DNA of 64,000 nucleotides from Crocodylus rhombifer (Eukaryota > Chordata > Crocodylia > Crocodylidae). Made by a program: the position numbers and the translations under genes. The notes below the pieces were generated by a model. That model was given only the letters and a program-made list of their open reading frames with translations. It ran no database searches and had not been told where the DNA came from. Of this stretch, positions 23,881-35,109 are shown in pieces. The stretch covers positions 372,001-436,000 of the forward strand of contig JAVSML010024365.1 of assembly GCA_038503035.1 (NCBI GenBank). Reading direction: 5' to 3'. Each line of letters starts with the position of its first letter. Position 1 is the stretch's first letter.

Positions 23881-24597
23881 ACAGAAGTGAACAGACATTT
23901 GCTTTTGATTCAGGAAATGCAGCCACATGCCTGCAGTGGCCCTGCCAGGTGCCAGGGGACACTAGAGTGTGGCTCTCTGGCTGTGTATTCACTTCCTCTT
24001 CCTGCTGCCCCTGAGGCCTCTGGGATTTGCCGTCCAGGCTCACGGTAGTAGGACTCTGCAGGGTTGCTCATCACTTCCTCTTCCTGCTTCCAGGGGCCTC
24101 TGGGATTTGTAGTCCACAGTTGCAACCAGCAGTAAGTTTGAGTGGGGGAAGGGGTGTTTAACCCCCATGCCTGGCCTCAGACCCCAGCCGGGGTTTGCCT
24201 GGGGGTGGGCAGTCCCCCCAGTGCAGACTGGGCTGCATCCCCAACTGGGCTTGTGCCCCCACCCCCTCATCAGCCAGCCCTCACTGCTCCAGCCGGGGAG
24301 TGGAGGGTTAGGACCAGCCATGCTCTCTGGAGCAGACAGCACAGCCCAGCCCAGGGCTGGAAAGCATGCTGGGATGCTGGGGGAGTGTGCTATAACTTGA
24401 ACCAGGAAGGGGTCTGGGACAGAAGTTTCATAAACCAGTTTGACGCAAATCTGTTAAGTCTGATACTACATTCAGCCAGGTTTATCTGAAACCAGGTTCA
24501 GCCATTTTGGAACAGGATTATATGAACTGAGCTTCTGTTCTCTTCCAGGTTTAAGCCAGTTTCTGATCACTTCAGCTGGTTTATGTGTAACTTCTGT
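23881..24597. mobile_element. Non-autonomous TIR DNA element inserted in a CR1
   Basis: The ends are inverted: acagaagtgaacagacat on the left and, in reverse complement, acagaagttacacataaac on the right. The 717-base interior has no conserved coding sequence. It holds an 81-bp-spaced tandem pair around 23990-24113 and a string of ccaggtttaa/aaaccaggtt words near the right end. The last 42 bases resemble the right end of a second element at 42258-42450, so the two belong to one family. No convincing 8-bp target duplication is visible. Confidence 0.7.
24101..24113 (-). promoter_or_regulatory. ZNF143/STAF-like ACTACAAATCCCA motif
   Basis: On the minus strand the bases read ACTACAAATCCCA, a match to the ACTACANNTCCC promoter word bound by ZNF143/STAF. 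A diverged partner (tgggatttgccgtcc) lies about 80 bases upstream at 24021-24035. The motif is part of the transposon, and similar words are common in vertebrate DNA transposons. Confidence 0.4.
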
Positions 24598-24599
24598 CA

Positions 24600-25303
24600 A
24601 TACCTAGGAAGTGCCAGACACTACACTTAGGACTGAATAATCAAGGCACAAAAGGAAAATGGGGAATGAGTGGCAAGGCTGCAGTACTGCAGAAAAGAGT
24701 GCAGGAGCTGGTCTTAGTAGACCTCAAGCTGAATATGAGTCAATGGAATAATATTATTGGAAATAAAACTAACAGTGCCATAGTCAGAGCAGGAAGTGAT
24801 TCTTCCCCTGTATTCAGGACCGGTAAACCCTCACCTGAAGAGCAATGCCCCAACAGGATCCAAGAAAGATTTTGGAAAGATGTTGGAAGAGTCCAGAGGA
24901 GAGCAACACGCGTGATTCGAGGCTTTGAAAACACAGCATGTAAAGATTGGGATTTTGTGGTCTGGAAAAAAGAGGAGACGGAGGGGAGATTTGACACTGG
25001 CCTGCAAATACAAAACAAGGTGTTATAGAGAGGATGAATATCAATTGCTCTCTGTGCCTGCTGGCGACAGGACAGGGAGTAAGGGACTTCAGCTGAAACA
25101 AGGAAGATTTCGGTTGGATATTAGGATGAACTTACTGTCTAGGAGGGTGGCTAGCCACTGAAACAGGTTACCTGGAGGGGTTATGGCACTGGGCGCCTTT
25201 AAATGCAGGTTGCACAAATGTTTGTCTGGGGTTGTTGATATAGGGATGTCCCAGCCTTGAGTGGGGTGTGGGTTGAGGGCCTTTTCCGCCCTGTTTTTCT
25301 ATG
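24600..25303 (+). mobile_element. Old CR1-type LINE, ORF2 C-terminus and 3' end (3' segment)
   Basis: A plus frame at 24666-25028 holds decayed CR1 ORF2 C-terminal sequence, with RVQRRATRVIRGFEN being characteristic of that family. It is followed by 3' end words: gcctgctggcgacaggac, ttggatattaggatgaactt, aggagggtggctagcc and tttttctatg. With the segment ending at 23880 it forms one element split by the TIR transposon. Confidence 0.8.
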
Positions 25304-27214
25304 CACCGAACTTTCCTGTTCTTTTAAGCTGTTTTATGGGAAAGCAGCCCACACCTCCCTTTTATTTCTGCTCTGGAAAAAAGGGGAACTTGACTTCTTG
25401 GGGTAACTAATTTACTTACTTAATGCAAGCTCTAGGGATTTTCTATGCACACCCACATATTCTATGAAAATCTGAGAAATAGGTTCTGCTACCTGAAAAG
25501 ATTTAACCCTTGGAAGCCTGTCAAACGGCTGGGAATATTGTGCTGGCGCTGGGAGGGAGCTGGGACGCATAGGGCAAGAGACTGGCTTATGCTTTACCTG
25601 GGTGTGTACGTAAGGATGGGAAAGGGTTATAGCAAAATCAGGATGTCCAGCATAATTCAGACCGTTTAATTAGTGCCCCATGCTTCTTATATTCAATAGT
25701 GTTTTCCCCCTCGGGAGAAGTGTACTGGCTCGCATGCATTGCCTGTTATCTTTCAAGTACTCAGAGCAGAATGCTTTTTCAGTAACCTCATCAAAGGATA
25801 AGCTAGGATTCAGATAAGCTTTTCAAGGAGGAAGTCAGGGTTATAATTTTCAGAGACTTCTGAATGTCACCTCCAATTTTCAACTCTTCAATTGGAATGC
25901 CAGTTTTTGGAAACCACACAGCCTCAGATATTGAAATTGTTGACCTCTGGACTCAGGCCTTCTCAATTCCTGGTCATCGCAAGCCTGGCAGATCCCGGAG
26001 TTGAAAGTGCCGGAGATTTCTGACTTTATAATAACGCAGCTTCTCAGAAGTGCAAATTACAGAGGAATTGGTGCTAAACTCCCCATTAACTATAGAGTCC
26101 GAGAAATCTTTAGTGGCCCAAATTACCTGTCACTTTCTCTGTAACACGGCATAATTCTGTCGCTTAAAAAAAATGGCCATAATTTGAAATTTCAGTGAAA
26201 TTTCTAATTGAATCTGCACCGAGCTCTGCAGGCTTGATGTCCCCCCATTTCAGTTGCAGACCAGAACTCATTCAGCATCCCAATTACCAGCGCGCTCTCC
26301 CCTTTGCCTCCTTCAGAGCTCAGCCCAGGCCCGATGTGGGCTGCACAGGTAATGTTAACCGAGTGCCCTGCCTGCTCTTGTGCTGTTTCTAGTGGCAGCT
26401 CATCAGAAGGGGTTCAAGGAGGTCAGGCATTCTCAAAAGTCACTTATAAATATTTAGATCTGGCTAGTCAGAAAACACAGCGCTGTGTCCTCCGCCTTCC
26501 ATCGCTTATACAAATTTTCAAAAACAGGAGCCTTCTTTATAGATTCCTTTGTTATGATTCCCCTGCAGACTCACAGTGAGAACTGTTTCTGGCTTGCCAA
26601 TAGGCAATATAAAAGATTAGATAAATGGGTAGATAAATAAGGAGAGAAAACTAGACAGGTAGAGGAGAAAAAATCAAGGTGGTCAGCGGGCAGGCAGGTC
26701 GGGACGGGATAAAAAACGGGATGGATGGGTGAATGCACCGGCAGAAATGGAGACGTGCCAGAAACTAGATTCTCTTCAGCACCTGTGGGACTGCGAGAGC
26801 CTCCTTGTAGCACTTAATTTTCAGGGGACGCGAGGAAAAGATTTGTTCGGAGCTCACCCAACAGCTTGTTAATGGAGCCAGCAATCTCCTGCTCTGTGTG
26901 AGCAGAGGGGCCTGGGCGGCTAGCTGTGCCGGGGAGGTGGACACAAGTGATCCCTGGGCGAGCAGAGCCCTGCCGTGCAGAGGTTGCTACCCCGCAATCA
27001 GGTCCTTGATTATGCTATTAAAGACAACCCTGTGCGATCGGCATGTTAAACCGGAGCATAATGAATCAAAGGGAAGATCTGGATTTGGGTTTGATGAATT
27101 TTCACTGAGAGAAATGTCACCGCGTTTGTCAGTTAAAGAAAAGGCATTTCCTAGGGGGGATCTCGTGGCTCTTATTCGCATGACGGTGGTACACGGAGGT
27201 CCAAGCTGAGTTGC
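25304..27214. other. Non-coding stretch, no gene recognised
   Basis: Includes an AT-rich patch at 26000-26200, a loose GATA/TAGATAAAT run at 26600-26660, and material around 25840-26000 that may be a decayed amniote repeat. The block 26990-27180 (agcataatgaatcaaagg, gatgaattttcactg) looks like possible conserved non-coding DNA. No exon recognised. Confidence 0.35.
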
Positions 27215-27400
27215 CTTGTGCTAGGTGCTGCACGTATGCCTGGGGGAGTTGGTCCCTGCCCTGAAGAGTTTACAGTCTACATGGTCAGGACAAGTTATCC
27301 TCTCCCCTTTGCAGATGTAAAACTCAGGCATGGCAAGGAGAAATGATTTATCCAAGCTCACGAGGGGAATCTGTGGCCGTGGACAGATGAAGCTCTTATA
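27215..27400 (+). mobile_element. MIR-type SINE remnant
   Basis: The sequence shows gtgctaggtgctgcacg, tggtccctgccctgaagag, tttacagtctaca, then tttgcagatgtaaaactcagg, catggcaaggagaaatgat and ttatccaagctcacgagg. This follows the order of a MIR-type element over about 170 bases. It is diverged but is the most complete MIR in the window. Confidence 0.7.
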
Positions 27401-30400
27401 CCACTTCCTTTGTGCACAATGCAGAGCCCAGCCAACACGAGCCCCCCTCTCTGGTCACGTCTAGGGCACGCTCGCCCTGTCCGGCAGTGCCGCCCGCCAA
27501 CATGGCATGTGGCTTCCTACATGCTACGGAAGCCATGTAGCCAAGGCCCCCTCAGCAAAGACACCAGGCTAATTGCTTCTACACTGTGCTAATTAGCCCA
27601 GCTTCAGAGCATGGAGCCAGGCAGCATGCTGCAGCCTGGTGCTGCTTCCAGGCTAGATGGCCTCTGCCTCTCCCCAGAACGCTCCAGGCGCTGCTCCTTA
27701 TTCTTGGAGATGCTCCAAGAAGAGCAATTGTTGCTAAATCATCCTTCAAAATTGCATCCTTCAAAATGAGCCCCTGCACGGCGGGGGCACGGGGCCCTCC
27801 GAGCTGTGCTGAAACCCCCTGCGCAACGTGGTCCGCACGCTGGGGGAGAAGCAATGCTTTTCCTTTGCTGTAAGCAATCACATGCCCCGGCCGAAACGTT
27901 TGCCCGGGTGTTCATTGCACAGCCCTGCTATGCCTCTGTCAAATAGGGCAAGGATCTGCATTAAGCCACACAACATATCTATGCGGTAAAATGTTGACAG
28001 CATAACAGAGAAGGTCATTTTCAGAGCCAGAAACAAAGCCCAGACATATTGACTCCAATTCCTTCTGCTCTGATCATGAGGCAGGACTCTTTCCCCGGCT
28101 TCTTCCCTCCGCTCGGGGAGAGGGAAAAGCATCCTCTTCTCCGTAACTCAGAAACCCCTTTCCCAGGTCTCCTTGGGGGACTTTAACTCCCTAGGCTAAC
28201 TCATAAAGAGCAGTAAAAGCTACTAAGAGATTCAGCTAAGTTATATTGGACTCTAATTAGAATGATGTAAAAAAGGCCGTTTAGCTTGAGATAGGTATAA
28301 AACATGGAAAAATCAGAGAACAGCAGGGAATTTTAACATTTAAAAAAAAAAAACAACACAAAGCCACAAGGATATTATGGGCTGGGTAGCTTCTCTTCCA
28401 GCTCTCCTGCTCCTTCACTCTGAGATCCTGGGGTGTTAATATTAATTATGATGATTAGCTGGAGGATGATTATGTGCTCAGCCCTGTACCGTTCCCAAGC
28501 ACCCACTTAGAGTCTGGAGACTAAACACAGCGATGGAGAATGAATTCAGAAACCCAGAGGTGGGCTAATGTGAGGTTGGAGAAGGTGCGCTTAAAGAGGT
28601 CTCTAATGCCCTAACACACCCCTGCTTCATGGAGGGGGTTAGGCGAGCAGAGGATTTTTGGGTAAGGAGAAGTCAGTGGTTTGTCAAAGAAGAGGTGACG
28701 TGGGAGAGATGCTGATGAAGGCACAGAGCTGGGCATGTCATGGCCTGGAACTGATGTCTCCTGACAATAAAAATGGACTGTTTTAGACAAACTGATCAGC
28801 AGAAACTTCACCCCCTCCACCCCGCAAAAAAATCCCTGAAAACCAAAAATTGCTCAAACATTCTCAGCTTAAAACTGCTCCAAACCTGAAAAACACTGGC
28901 CCAAAAGTTGTGGCCTTCCCAGCAAACCCAGGAGAGCAGAACCTGAGCACAGACCCGCTCAGTGCACAAGTGCCCCCAGGTTTCTCTTGAAGCCTGTTGC
29001 ATGCTGCAAAGTGCCTGCACGGGGGAGTAAAGAGGTGCGGGGGGGGGGGGGGGTGCTTTCCCCTGCCCAGGTGGGTGCCATCACCCCCTGGGCAGAGCGA
29101 AGCAGCCCCAGAACAGCCCCCCTCTCTTCCCAGCACGTTCAAGGCCTCCTCCCGTGGAGGTCCTGCTTGGGTTTGCTTCTCCTCTTCTCTGATGCCAATT
29201 TTTCCCTCTGCTCAGATTCCTCTGGCTTCAGCGATGCTGCTTCTGATTCCCCGCAGCAGGAGAGGAAGCTTGTCCCCCACGAGCCCCTTTGCAAATGTGC
29301 TGTCGCTGGAGGTTTTTTCTCTCTGTAAATGGCAATGTAGCTAAGCTGCTTTGTCTGGGAGATATTTTGGCCTTGCGTAAGTGTATAAATCCAGTTCATA
29401 TACACTTAAAAACTCACTCCTGCCACGGTAAACAGCAGCGCTCCAAGGTCTAATTGCTCTCCCTGGTCTTAACTTGCCATTGATTTCCTATTTTCTGTTC
29501 CTTTCCTCTGCTTTCCAAAGTTGTTTTCCTGCTAATGCCACAAACACAGGTGTGTTTAGTTAGTCACTTTTTCGCGGTGGGAAGCTCTCATGTTCCCAGC
29601 TGCTTGCACTTGTGTACAAATAGACATCAAAATTCAATTAGCCCACCCGACTCAGCCGGAGAGGAGGGGTCAGGTTTGGCTGGGATGGATTTCAGGGGCT
29701 CTGACTTATCCATGGGCAGCTTGGTGAGTTGGGCCATTGATAATCCCAGCTCTCTTTCCTATCTCCATCATTTTCAAGCTGGTACAAAAGCACGCTGGGC
29801 AGTAATCTCCATGTCAGTGAAGCCAGGAGCTCTCTCTGTGGCTTACAAGCAAGATTTGAATGCATTACCCTCAGCACCGAAAGGCTGCCCTGCACCAGCA
29901 GCAGTATCAGGGCTGTAGCTGTGCATTGCTGCCTTCGACCGGGGGTCACTCGACGAGACTGTGCCCCCGGTGCAGATACATCGTGTGTCCTTCAGCTTCA
30001 ACTAGCTCCACGTCTTTTGGCAGAGAGAGAGCTTCATCTGGGTCGCTCCCCCATGCTGCACCACTGGGACGCACCAGTCCCATCCATCGGGATGATTTTA
30101 TAACCGAAAGGGGAAAGAAAATGTCCAAAGAGAAAAATCTGAAGCTGGATTTGCCTGTCCTGGGACTTCAGACTCTCGTGGGCCTGGCCGCTGCGCTGAC
30201 CACCGACACGGCACGGTACTCTCTGCACTCCGCCCTCCCGCGGCTCTTTCCCCAGGCACGTTATTTAGCTTCAAAGGGCTAAATCGCCCGTTTTGAGCAG
30301 GAGGCGCTCTGGGAACAGCGCATGCAAATAGGATCATTACAGGAAAAGCTCCCTGAACGGTTAATGAGGGGATGCATGCCGCATAAGTAAGCAACGCACA

Positions 30401-31849
30401 AACACCCCCGCCCTAGCTTTGCTCCTGGGAGAGTCTCCGGATCTGGCACTGTGGTCAAGCCAGGTGATTTGGGCACATGCCAAAGGAGAAAGGAAAGGCA
30501 AAAATAGGAGGGATTATACTTCCCAGCTAGCATGAACCCAGCAAGTATCTGGCTTCCCCTTTGTGCTGGGCTCCTCAGAGATGAGCCGTGTCCGATAAAA
30601 TGGTGGAGAAGGCTGCAGTTTCCCCCTCGGATTAGCAGAAGGTGTTTTATTTTGGCTCTTATGAAAACAGATGCTGATGGGACCTCTCTAGGGATGCGAC
30701 AGACCCCCAGCCGTCTTCTCTCTCTCTCTCCTTTTGCAGAAGAGTGGCACCAGGCAGAAAACGGGGCCTTTCCAAAGGCAATTTGGACAAAAAGCTGATA
30801 AGAAAATGAAATGTTTTGCTCTAAGTTCCCTTGGGAAATGGTGACCTTTCACCAAAACTGGGAAAACCCCCAAACTGCAAGCAGTCAGGATCTCTGCGTT
30901 GCAGGGGGGCGATGGAAACGGATTGCTTGCACTCACCGCAGGCTCAGCCTGGCAGGGGGAATCCGAAACTGTCCGAGCCGTGCGGGGAGGCTGTGCTGGT
31001 GACACTACTTAAGAGAGGGAGAGTGGGGCGAGCTGAGCAAATCCCCAAGCGCCTCGGCAGGACTCAGGAGCGCTGGGAGACAAACAGATGCTCCATCATT
31101 AGCTACCCGCTGTCCCCTTGGGAGGCGAGTGGAGAGACGCTTCCCGGCACAGAGTCCAGCGTCAGAGCGAACGGCAGAGCTGCCGTGCTGGGCAGGGGGA
31201 AGACTCCCGGGACCACGGCTCCTCCTGCCCACGCCGGGCGGGTGCAGCTCCAGTGTAGACCCAGGAGTGTCCGGAGGAGGCCAGCCCAGTTTGCTTTCCA
31301 CGGACCTGAGCTGTGGGAGACAGCTTCTTATCCTCAGGCCTCCCGCATGGGCGCGGTGGTGCAGCGTGGGACCGGCAGGAATGGCTAGCTAGGACAGGGA
31401 AACCCTTGGAGCCAGGGAGATCTGGCCCCTGGACTTGGCATTCGTGCTGAGCCCCTGCCCGGGTGTGATGGCAGATGACGTCTGAGTCTAGGAGGGTCCC
31501 TGCAACCTCCGACCTAGCCTGGCAGCCCTGTCGGTCAAGCCCACTGCAGGCGTCCAGGCCCGTGCTGTGGCGGGGGGGAGCAATGAGTTCAGCCCCTAGG
31601 ATCCAGGTGCCCGTGGGACTCCAGGCCCCGGAAGGGGATGCGCTGCCAGCCAGAAACCTCCCATCCTGCTTTTGCACCTGCTTGCCGTCCCAGCGCCACG
31701 CTGCAGACACACGGGGACAGAACGTCACCCCCTTGCAGGGGCAGGGCTCCCGGGGCCTGGAGCGAGCAGCGCGCTTGGGGGAGAAGGCACAAAAGCAGCT
31801 CAGCACATTTTCCTCCCTCGTCTTTTTTTTTCTCTCTTTTTCCCCCAGC
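27401..31849. other. Non-coding stretch, no gene recognised
   Basis: Contains A12 at about 28342, an AT-rich patch at 28200-28460, and G15 at 29039-29053. Frames of 185 codons (plus, 30831-31388) and 231 codons (minus, 31162-31857) overlap each other on opposite strands in GC-rich DNA and match nothing I know. Moderate CpG density occurs at 31020-31260. Confidence 0.4.
29039..29053. repeat. Homopolymer run of 15 G
   Basis: Fifteen G in a row between aggtgc and tgctttcc. It is a possible G-quadruplex and a likely sequencing-length error site. Confidence 0.9.
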
Positions 31850-32290
31850 TGAATCAATAATTAAGCACATTCTAAGTAGCGCAGTTTTGCTTGAAATTTT
31901 CCATTTGGCTCATGCATTAGTCGGAAATGAAATATTTAGAGGACAGAACACAGTGATGAAGCGAGAGCACATTCCTGGCTGTAGATTTTAATTCTTTTCT
32001 TTAGTCATGAGGCGCTGCAGCCCATCTCCAGCCCCCCGTGTCGGTGGCTTTCCCCTCGCGCCCCCCTCCCCTTCCCGCGCAAGGAGGGAAGATAATATTG
32101 CTCTTTTAAAAAATAATAAAGTCAGACTTGTCTAACAAATCTCAGGGCCTGTGCTCTCATGTTGCAAATGTTCAAAGGAGTCTCCCAGAAGGCTGCGAGA
32201 GAGCCGAGTACGCGAGCCGCCCCACGTGCATGCTTTGCTGGTAATTTATTTGCAAGGGGGAAGTGAGAGGAATCCCTGCACTTAAACAAC
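31850..32290. promoter_or_regulatory. Possible conserved non-coding block
   Basis: Two AT-rich unique stretches, 31850-32010 (caataattaagcac, gaaatgaaatattt) and 32085-32280 (gataatattgctc, ggtaatttatttgc), flank a short C-rich piece. No transposon ends are visible. This is inferred from texture. Confidence 0.25.
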
Positions 32291-32689
32291 CTGGTCCCTG
32301 GTGCTACACCTTCCATCATTTCCCACCCGAAGAATGGCTTTTCCTCACTTCTGCACAGAGCCCAGCCCAGCCCAGCCCCCTCAGTTTTTCTGTGGTTCAC
32401 ATTTTCACTTGCTAAATATATTCTGACGTGGGTTTTTTTTGTTTTTTTTTTTTACCTCTGTCTGTGGCTTCGAGCTGTTTGCAAGAATTGACTCCCCTGG
32501 GAATGTCCTGCATACATTACTGGTGCTAACAGCAAGGCAGGAAGGGGGAAAAAGATTCTTTATCTTAAAAAAAACAAAACAAGTTATTTTGGCGCAGGGT
32601 TTTGCGGGGACGTGGCAAATGTGATGTCACCGTGACTGTGACTCCACTGCAAGAAGACACAACCAGCCGTATTAAGGGTGGCTCCTGGA

Positions 32690-33190
32690 AGTGTGATGCA
32701 CAAGGGAGGCGCTGCACCAGAGCCGGGCTGGGGAAAACGGCCGGGGGATTCCCAGCTCTGCCTCTGCTCTTCTGGGTGTTCTTGGTCAAGTCACTTCACA
32801 TCCACGTCACAAAGAGGACAGAGCCGGGCTGTTCTCAGTCGGGGCGGGCGACAGGACAAGGAGCAATGGGCTCAGGCTGCAGCAAGGGAGGCTGAGGTTG
32901 GATATTAGGAAAAATTTTCTCTTTAGGAGGGCGGTGAAATACTGGAACAGGTTACCTAGAGAGGTGGTAGACTCTCCATCCTTGAAGGTTTTTAAAGACA
33001 AAGCCTTGGCTGGGATGATGGAGTAGGGGCTGATCGTGCTTGGAGCAGGGGGGTTGGACTAGATGTGACCTCCTGAGCTCCCTTCCAGCCCTCGTTGTCT
33101 GTGATCTCTGTGCCTCAGTGGCCCTATCTGCAAAGCTGGGAGGATTAATCTGGCCTCCCTGAAGCTCTTGCAATGGCAGCACCGGGTAAG
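32690..33190 (-). mobile_element. MIR-type SINE split by a CR1 insertion
   Basis: The left part ends in ctcttctgggtgttcttgg tcaagtcacttcacatc at 32806. The right part resumes at about 33105 with atctctgtgcctcagtggccctatctgcaaagctgggagg. Joined they give the minus-strand MIR core order: tgtgaccttgggcaagtc, ctctgtgcctcagt, atctgtaaaatgggg. The intervening 300 bases are a CR1 3' end, so the SINE is older than the LINE. Confidence 0.7.
32808..33104 (+). mobile_element. CR1 LINE 3' end, inserted in a MIR
   Basis: Characteristic words run from cacaaagaggacagagc and gctgttctcagtcgg through ttggatattaggaaaaat, aggagggcggtgaaatac, ctccatccttgaagg and gctgggatgatggagtag to ggactagatgtgacctcctg and the gttgtctgtgat end. 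It is 5' truncated. The bases atc occur at both junctions with the MIR and may be a tiny target duplication. Confidence 0.92.
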
Positions 33191-33849
33191 GACGAGGTAG
33201 CAACCTTCCACGTCGCCCATGCTGAAAGCAGTGAGCATTCGAGATGCATGCAAGCTGCTGGGCCAAAAAGCAGTTGTGCCTGCAGCACGGGGGGCCTTTT
33301 ACAAGCATCCGGCCGGCAGGCTGACAGGTGCATCCCATCTGGAAATCCCTGATGCATTCAGGAGAGAAGCAGGTGCCTTCTTCCCGGACCACACGCGCCC
33401 GCAGTCAAGCAGTTAAATGGTGTTTAGTGAGAAGGGAGGGAAAGGAAGAGAGATGCGTTCTTGACTCTTGTCACCCATCAGCACATTTTGCACGTGGTTG
33501 GCTCCCTTCCAGGTGCTGCTGAACACACGTTTCACTACCAACTTCACGTCTGACACTCGTACCGGGGAAAACATTCGACTACGAGCTGGTGCAACACAAA
33601 CCCACTTGTCTTTCATTTTTTCTTGATTGCTTTCAGGCCCTGCTGCCCTTGTATCCGTGACAGTGCTGGGCAGGAAAGGGCTCACCCGCCTCATGAGAAC
33701 TGGGAAGATTTGGAAAACTTTTGAACAGGGACAAAACCAAAATTGAAATCTCTCAAATTTTCATGAATCAAAAAATTCCCCCTAGAAATAAAAGCCAAAT
33801 CTCTCAAAGTTTCACGAGTCACAAAATCCTCCCCCCAAATATAATAAAT
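33191..33849. other. Non-coding stretch with a short imperfect direct repeat
   Basis: Nothing coding is recognised. Two related A-rich stretches, at 33748-33786 and 33800-33838, both read atctctcaaa.tttca.ga followed by tca.aaa.t.cccc. They look like a decayed tandem duplication. Confidence 0.4.
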
Positions 33850-34036
33850 AAAATCCTTTCACTTGGAAAGTTGCAGAATGCTCCAGTCAGGGTTTGCCTT
33901 GCTGCAGGCCTCTGCCGCCTTGCGCTGGATGGTGAATCCCAGCAGGCGATGATCGCTGTCGCCCAGGGGGTCGAGCACCCACAGCCCCCGCACCACGTCG
34001 TCGCCTGTGGCCAGCACCAGGTCCAACAAGGCAGAT
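33850..34036 (-). mobile_element. CR1 LINE endonuclease C-terminal fragment, inverted
   Basis: Translated on the minus strand, this segment gives LLDLVLATGDDVV followed by DPLGDSDHRLLGF. This is the C-terminal part of the CR1 apurinic-type endonuclease, including the SDH motif that carries the catalytic histidine. The frame then runs on into linker sequence with no stop to about 33850. It lies 260 bases upstream of a plus-strand CR1 that lacks exactly this region, which suggests internal inversion of one insertion rather than two independent insertions. Confidence 0.8.
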
Positions 34037-34053
34037 CTTGTTGGACCTGGTGC
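34014..34053. repeat. Perfect 17-bp stem hairpin with 6-nt loop
   Basis: The left arm gcaccaggtccaacaag (34014-34030) and right arm cttgttggacctggtgc (34037-34053) are exact reverse complements around the loop gcagat. The arms encode the LLDLVL piece of CR1 endonuclease in opposite orientations, so the hairpin marks an inversion or foldback junction within CR1 sequence, not a terminator. Confidence 0.95.
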
Positions 34054-34253
34054 TTTATTCCACCTTTATTGTATTTGATTGCACTTTTTGAGTAGAAGCT
34101 TGCTTGTTTCAGTATTTATATGAAAAGCTGTTGCATGCAGATATTTCAACCATTGCAACATTCATTACAAAATTCCTTTTTGACAAAGTGAACCCTTCAG
34201 AGCTAAGCATTTTCCAGGGATAGTTTTAGTCGTAATAAATATTTATTGTCTGC

Positions 34254-34285
34254 TTTTTTTTTTTTTTTTTGCTTTTTTTTTTTTT
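34254..34285. repeat. Poly-T tract, T17-GC-T13
   Basis: Two T runs separated by GC, at the upstream edge of the CR1 at 34296. Read on the minus strand it is an A-rich tail-like tract, possibly microsatellite growth from an older insertion tail. Confidence 0.85.
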
Positions 34286-34295
34286 AAAGGCAGTT

Positions 34296-35032
34296 TCAGG
34301 AAAAAATTCCTGGCCGGCTTTAACCTGGAAGTGCTCTGGGTTAGGATACAAGGCAGTGCGGGGAAAGAGACTTAACAGTGGGGGTCTACTACAGACCGCC
34401 CGACCAAGGGGAAGAGCTAGACCGGGAAGTCTTAAGTCAGCTCACGGAGGTCGTTAGGTCCAAGGACGTGGTCATCATGGGTGACCTGAACTTCCCAGAG
34501 ATCTGCTGGGAGGAGCAGTCAGCCAGGTCTGACCGCTCACGTGTGTTCCTAGCCCAAATGCAGGACCTCCATCGAACCCACTCGCATGGTCAGGGGGCAG
34601 CAGGGCAGGCCCTATGGCGAGAGGCGACGGGACCTGAACCTGTTCAGCCTCCACAAGAGAAGGCTGAGAGGGGATCTGGCGGCCTGTTATAAACTAGTCA
34701 GGGGGGACCAGCGGGCACTGGGGGAGTCCCTGTTCCCCCGAGCACCGCCAGGAGTGACCAGGAATAGCGGTCACAAGCTGGCGGAGGGGAGATTCAGGCT
34801 AGACGTCAGGAGGCGCGACTTCACGGTCAGGGCGGCTAGGGTCTGGGACCAACGTCCAAGAGAGGTGGTGCTGGCTCCTACCCTACTCCTATCCTTACCT
34901 TTAAGACAAGGCTGGACAATCACTTTGCTGGGTCGTTTGACCCCAGTACTCTTTCCTGCCATGGCAGGGGTCAGACTTGGTGATCTGCTCACGTCCCTTC
35001 CAACCTGACCAACTATGAAACCATGAAACCTT
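34296..35032 (+). mobile_element. CR1 LINE with large internal deletion (endonuclease fused to ORF2 C-terminus)
   Basis: The 5' part (34296-34566) encodes CR1 endonuclease motifs YRPPD and VVIMGDLNFPEICW. At about 34570 it jumps to the end of ORF2, with GRPYGERRRDLNLFSLHKRR and RGDQRALGESLFPR, and then to the 3' UTR ending in aactatgaaaccatgaaacc. The endonuclease C-terminus and the entire reverse transcriptase are absent. The product could not be functional. The C-terminal part matches the reverse-strand CR1 at 44995-45189 closely in sequence order (GRPYNERLWDLNLF...). Confidence 0.88.
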
Positions 35033-35109
35033 CCTGCTGAGCTAATCCTGACAGCAAGGGAGGCAGAAGCATGAACTGGGGGTCTAGCAGGTTGTATATG
35101 CAGATATTT

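Noticed and set aside
30831..31857. Overlapping 185- and 231-codon frames on opposite strands
   Set aside because: Antisense overlap in GC-rich DNA with no family match.
34014..34053. Hairpin as a transcription terminator or microRNA
   Set aside because: Its arms are two opposite copies of a CR1 coding segment, so its origin is a rearranged LINE.
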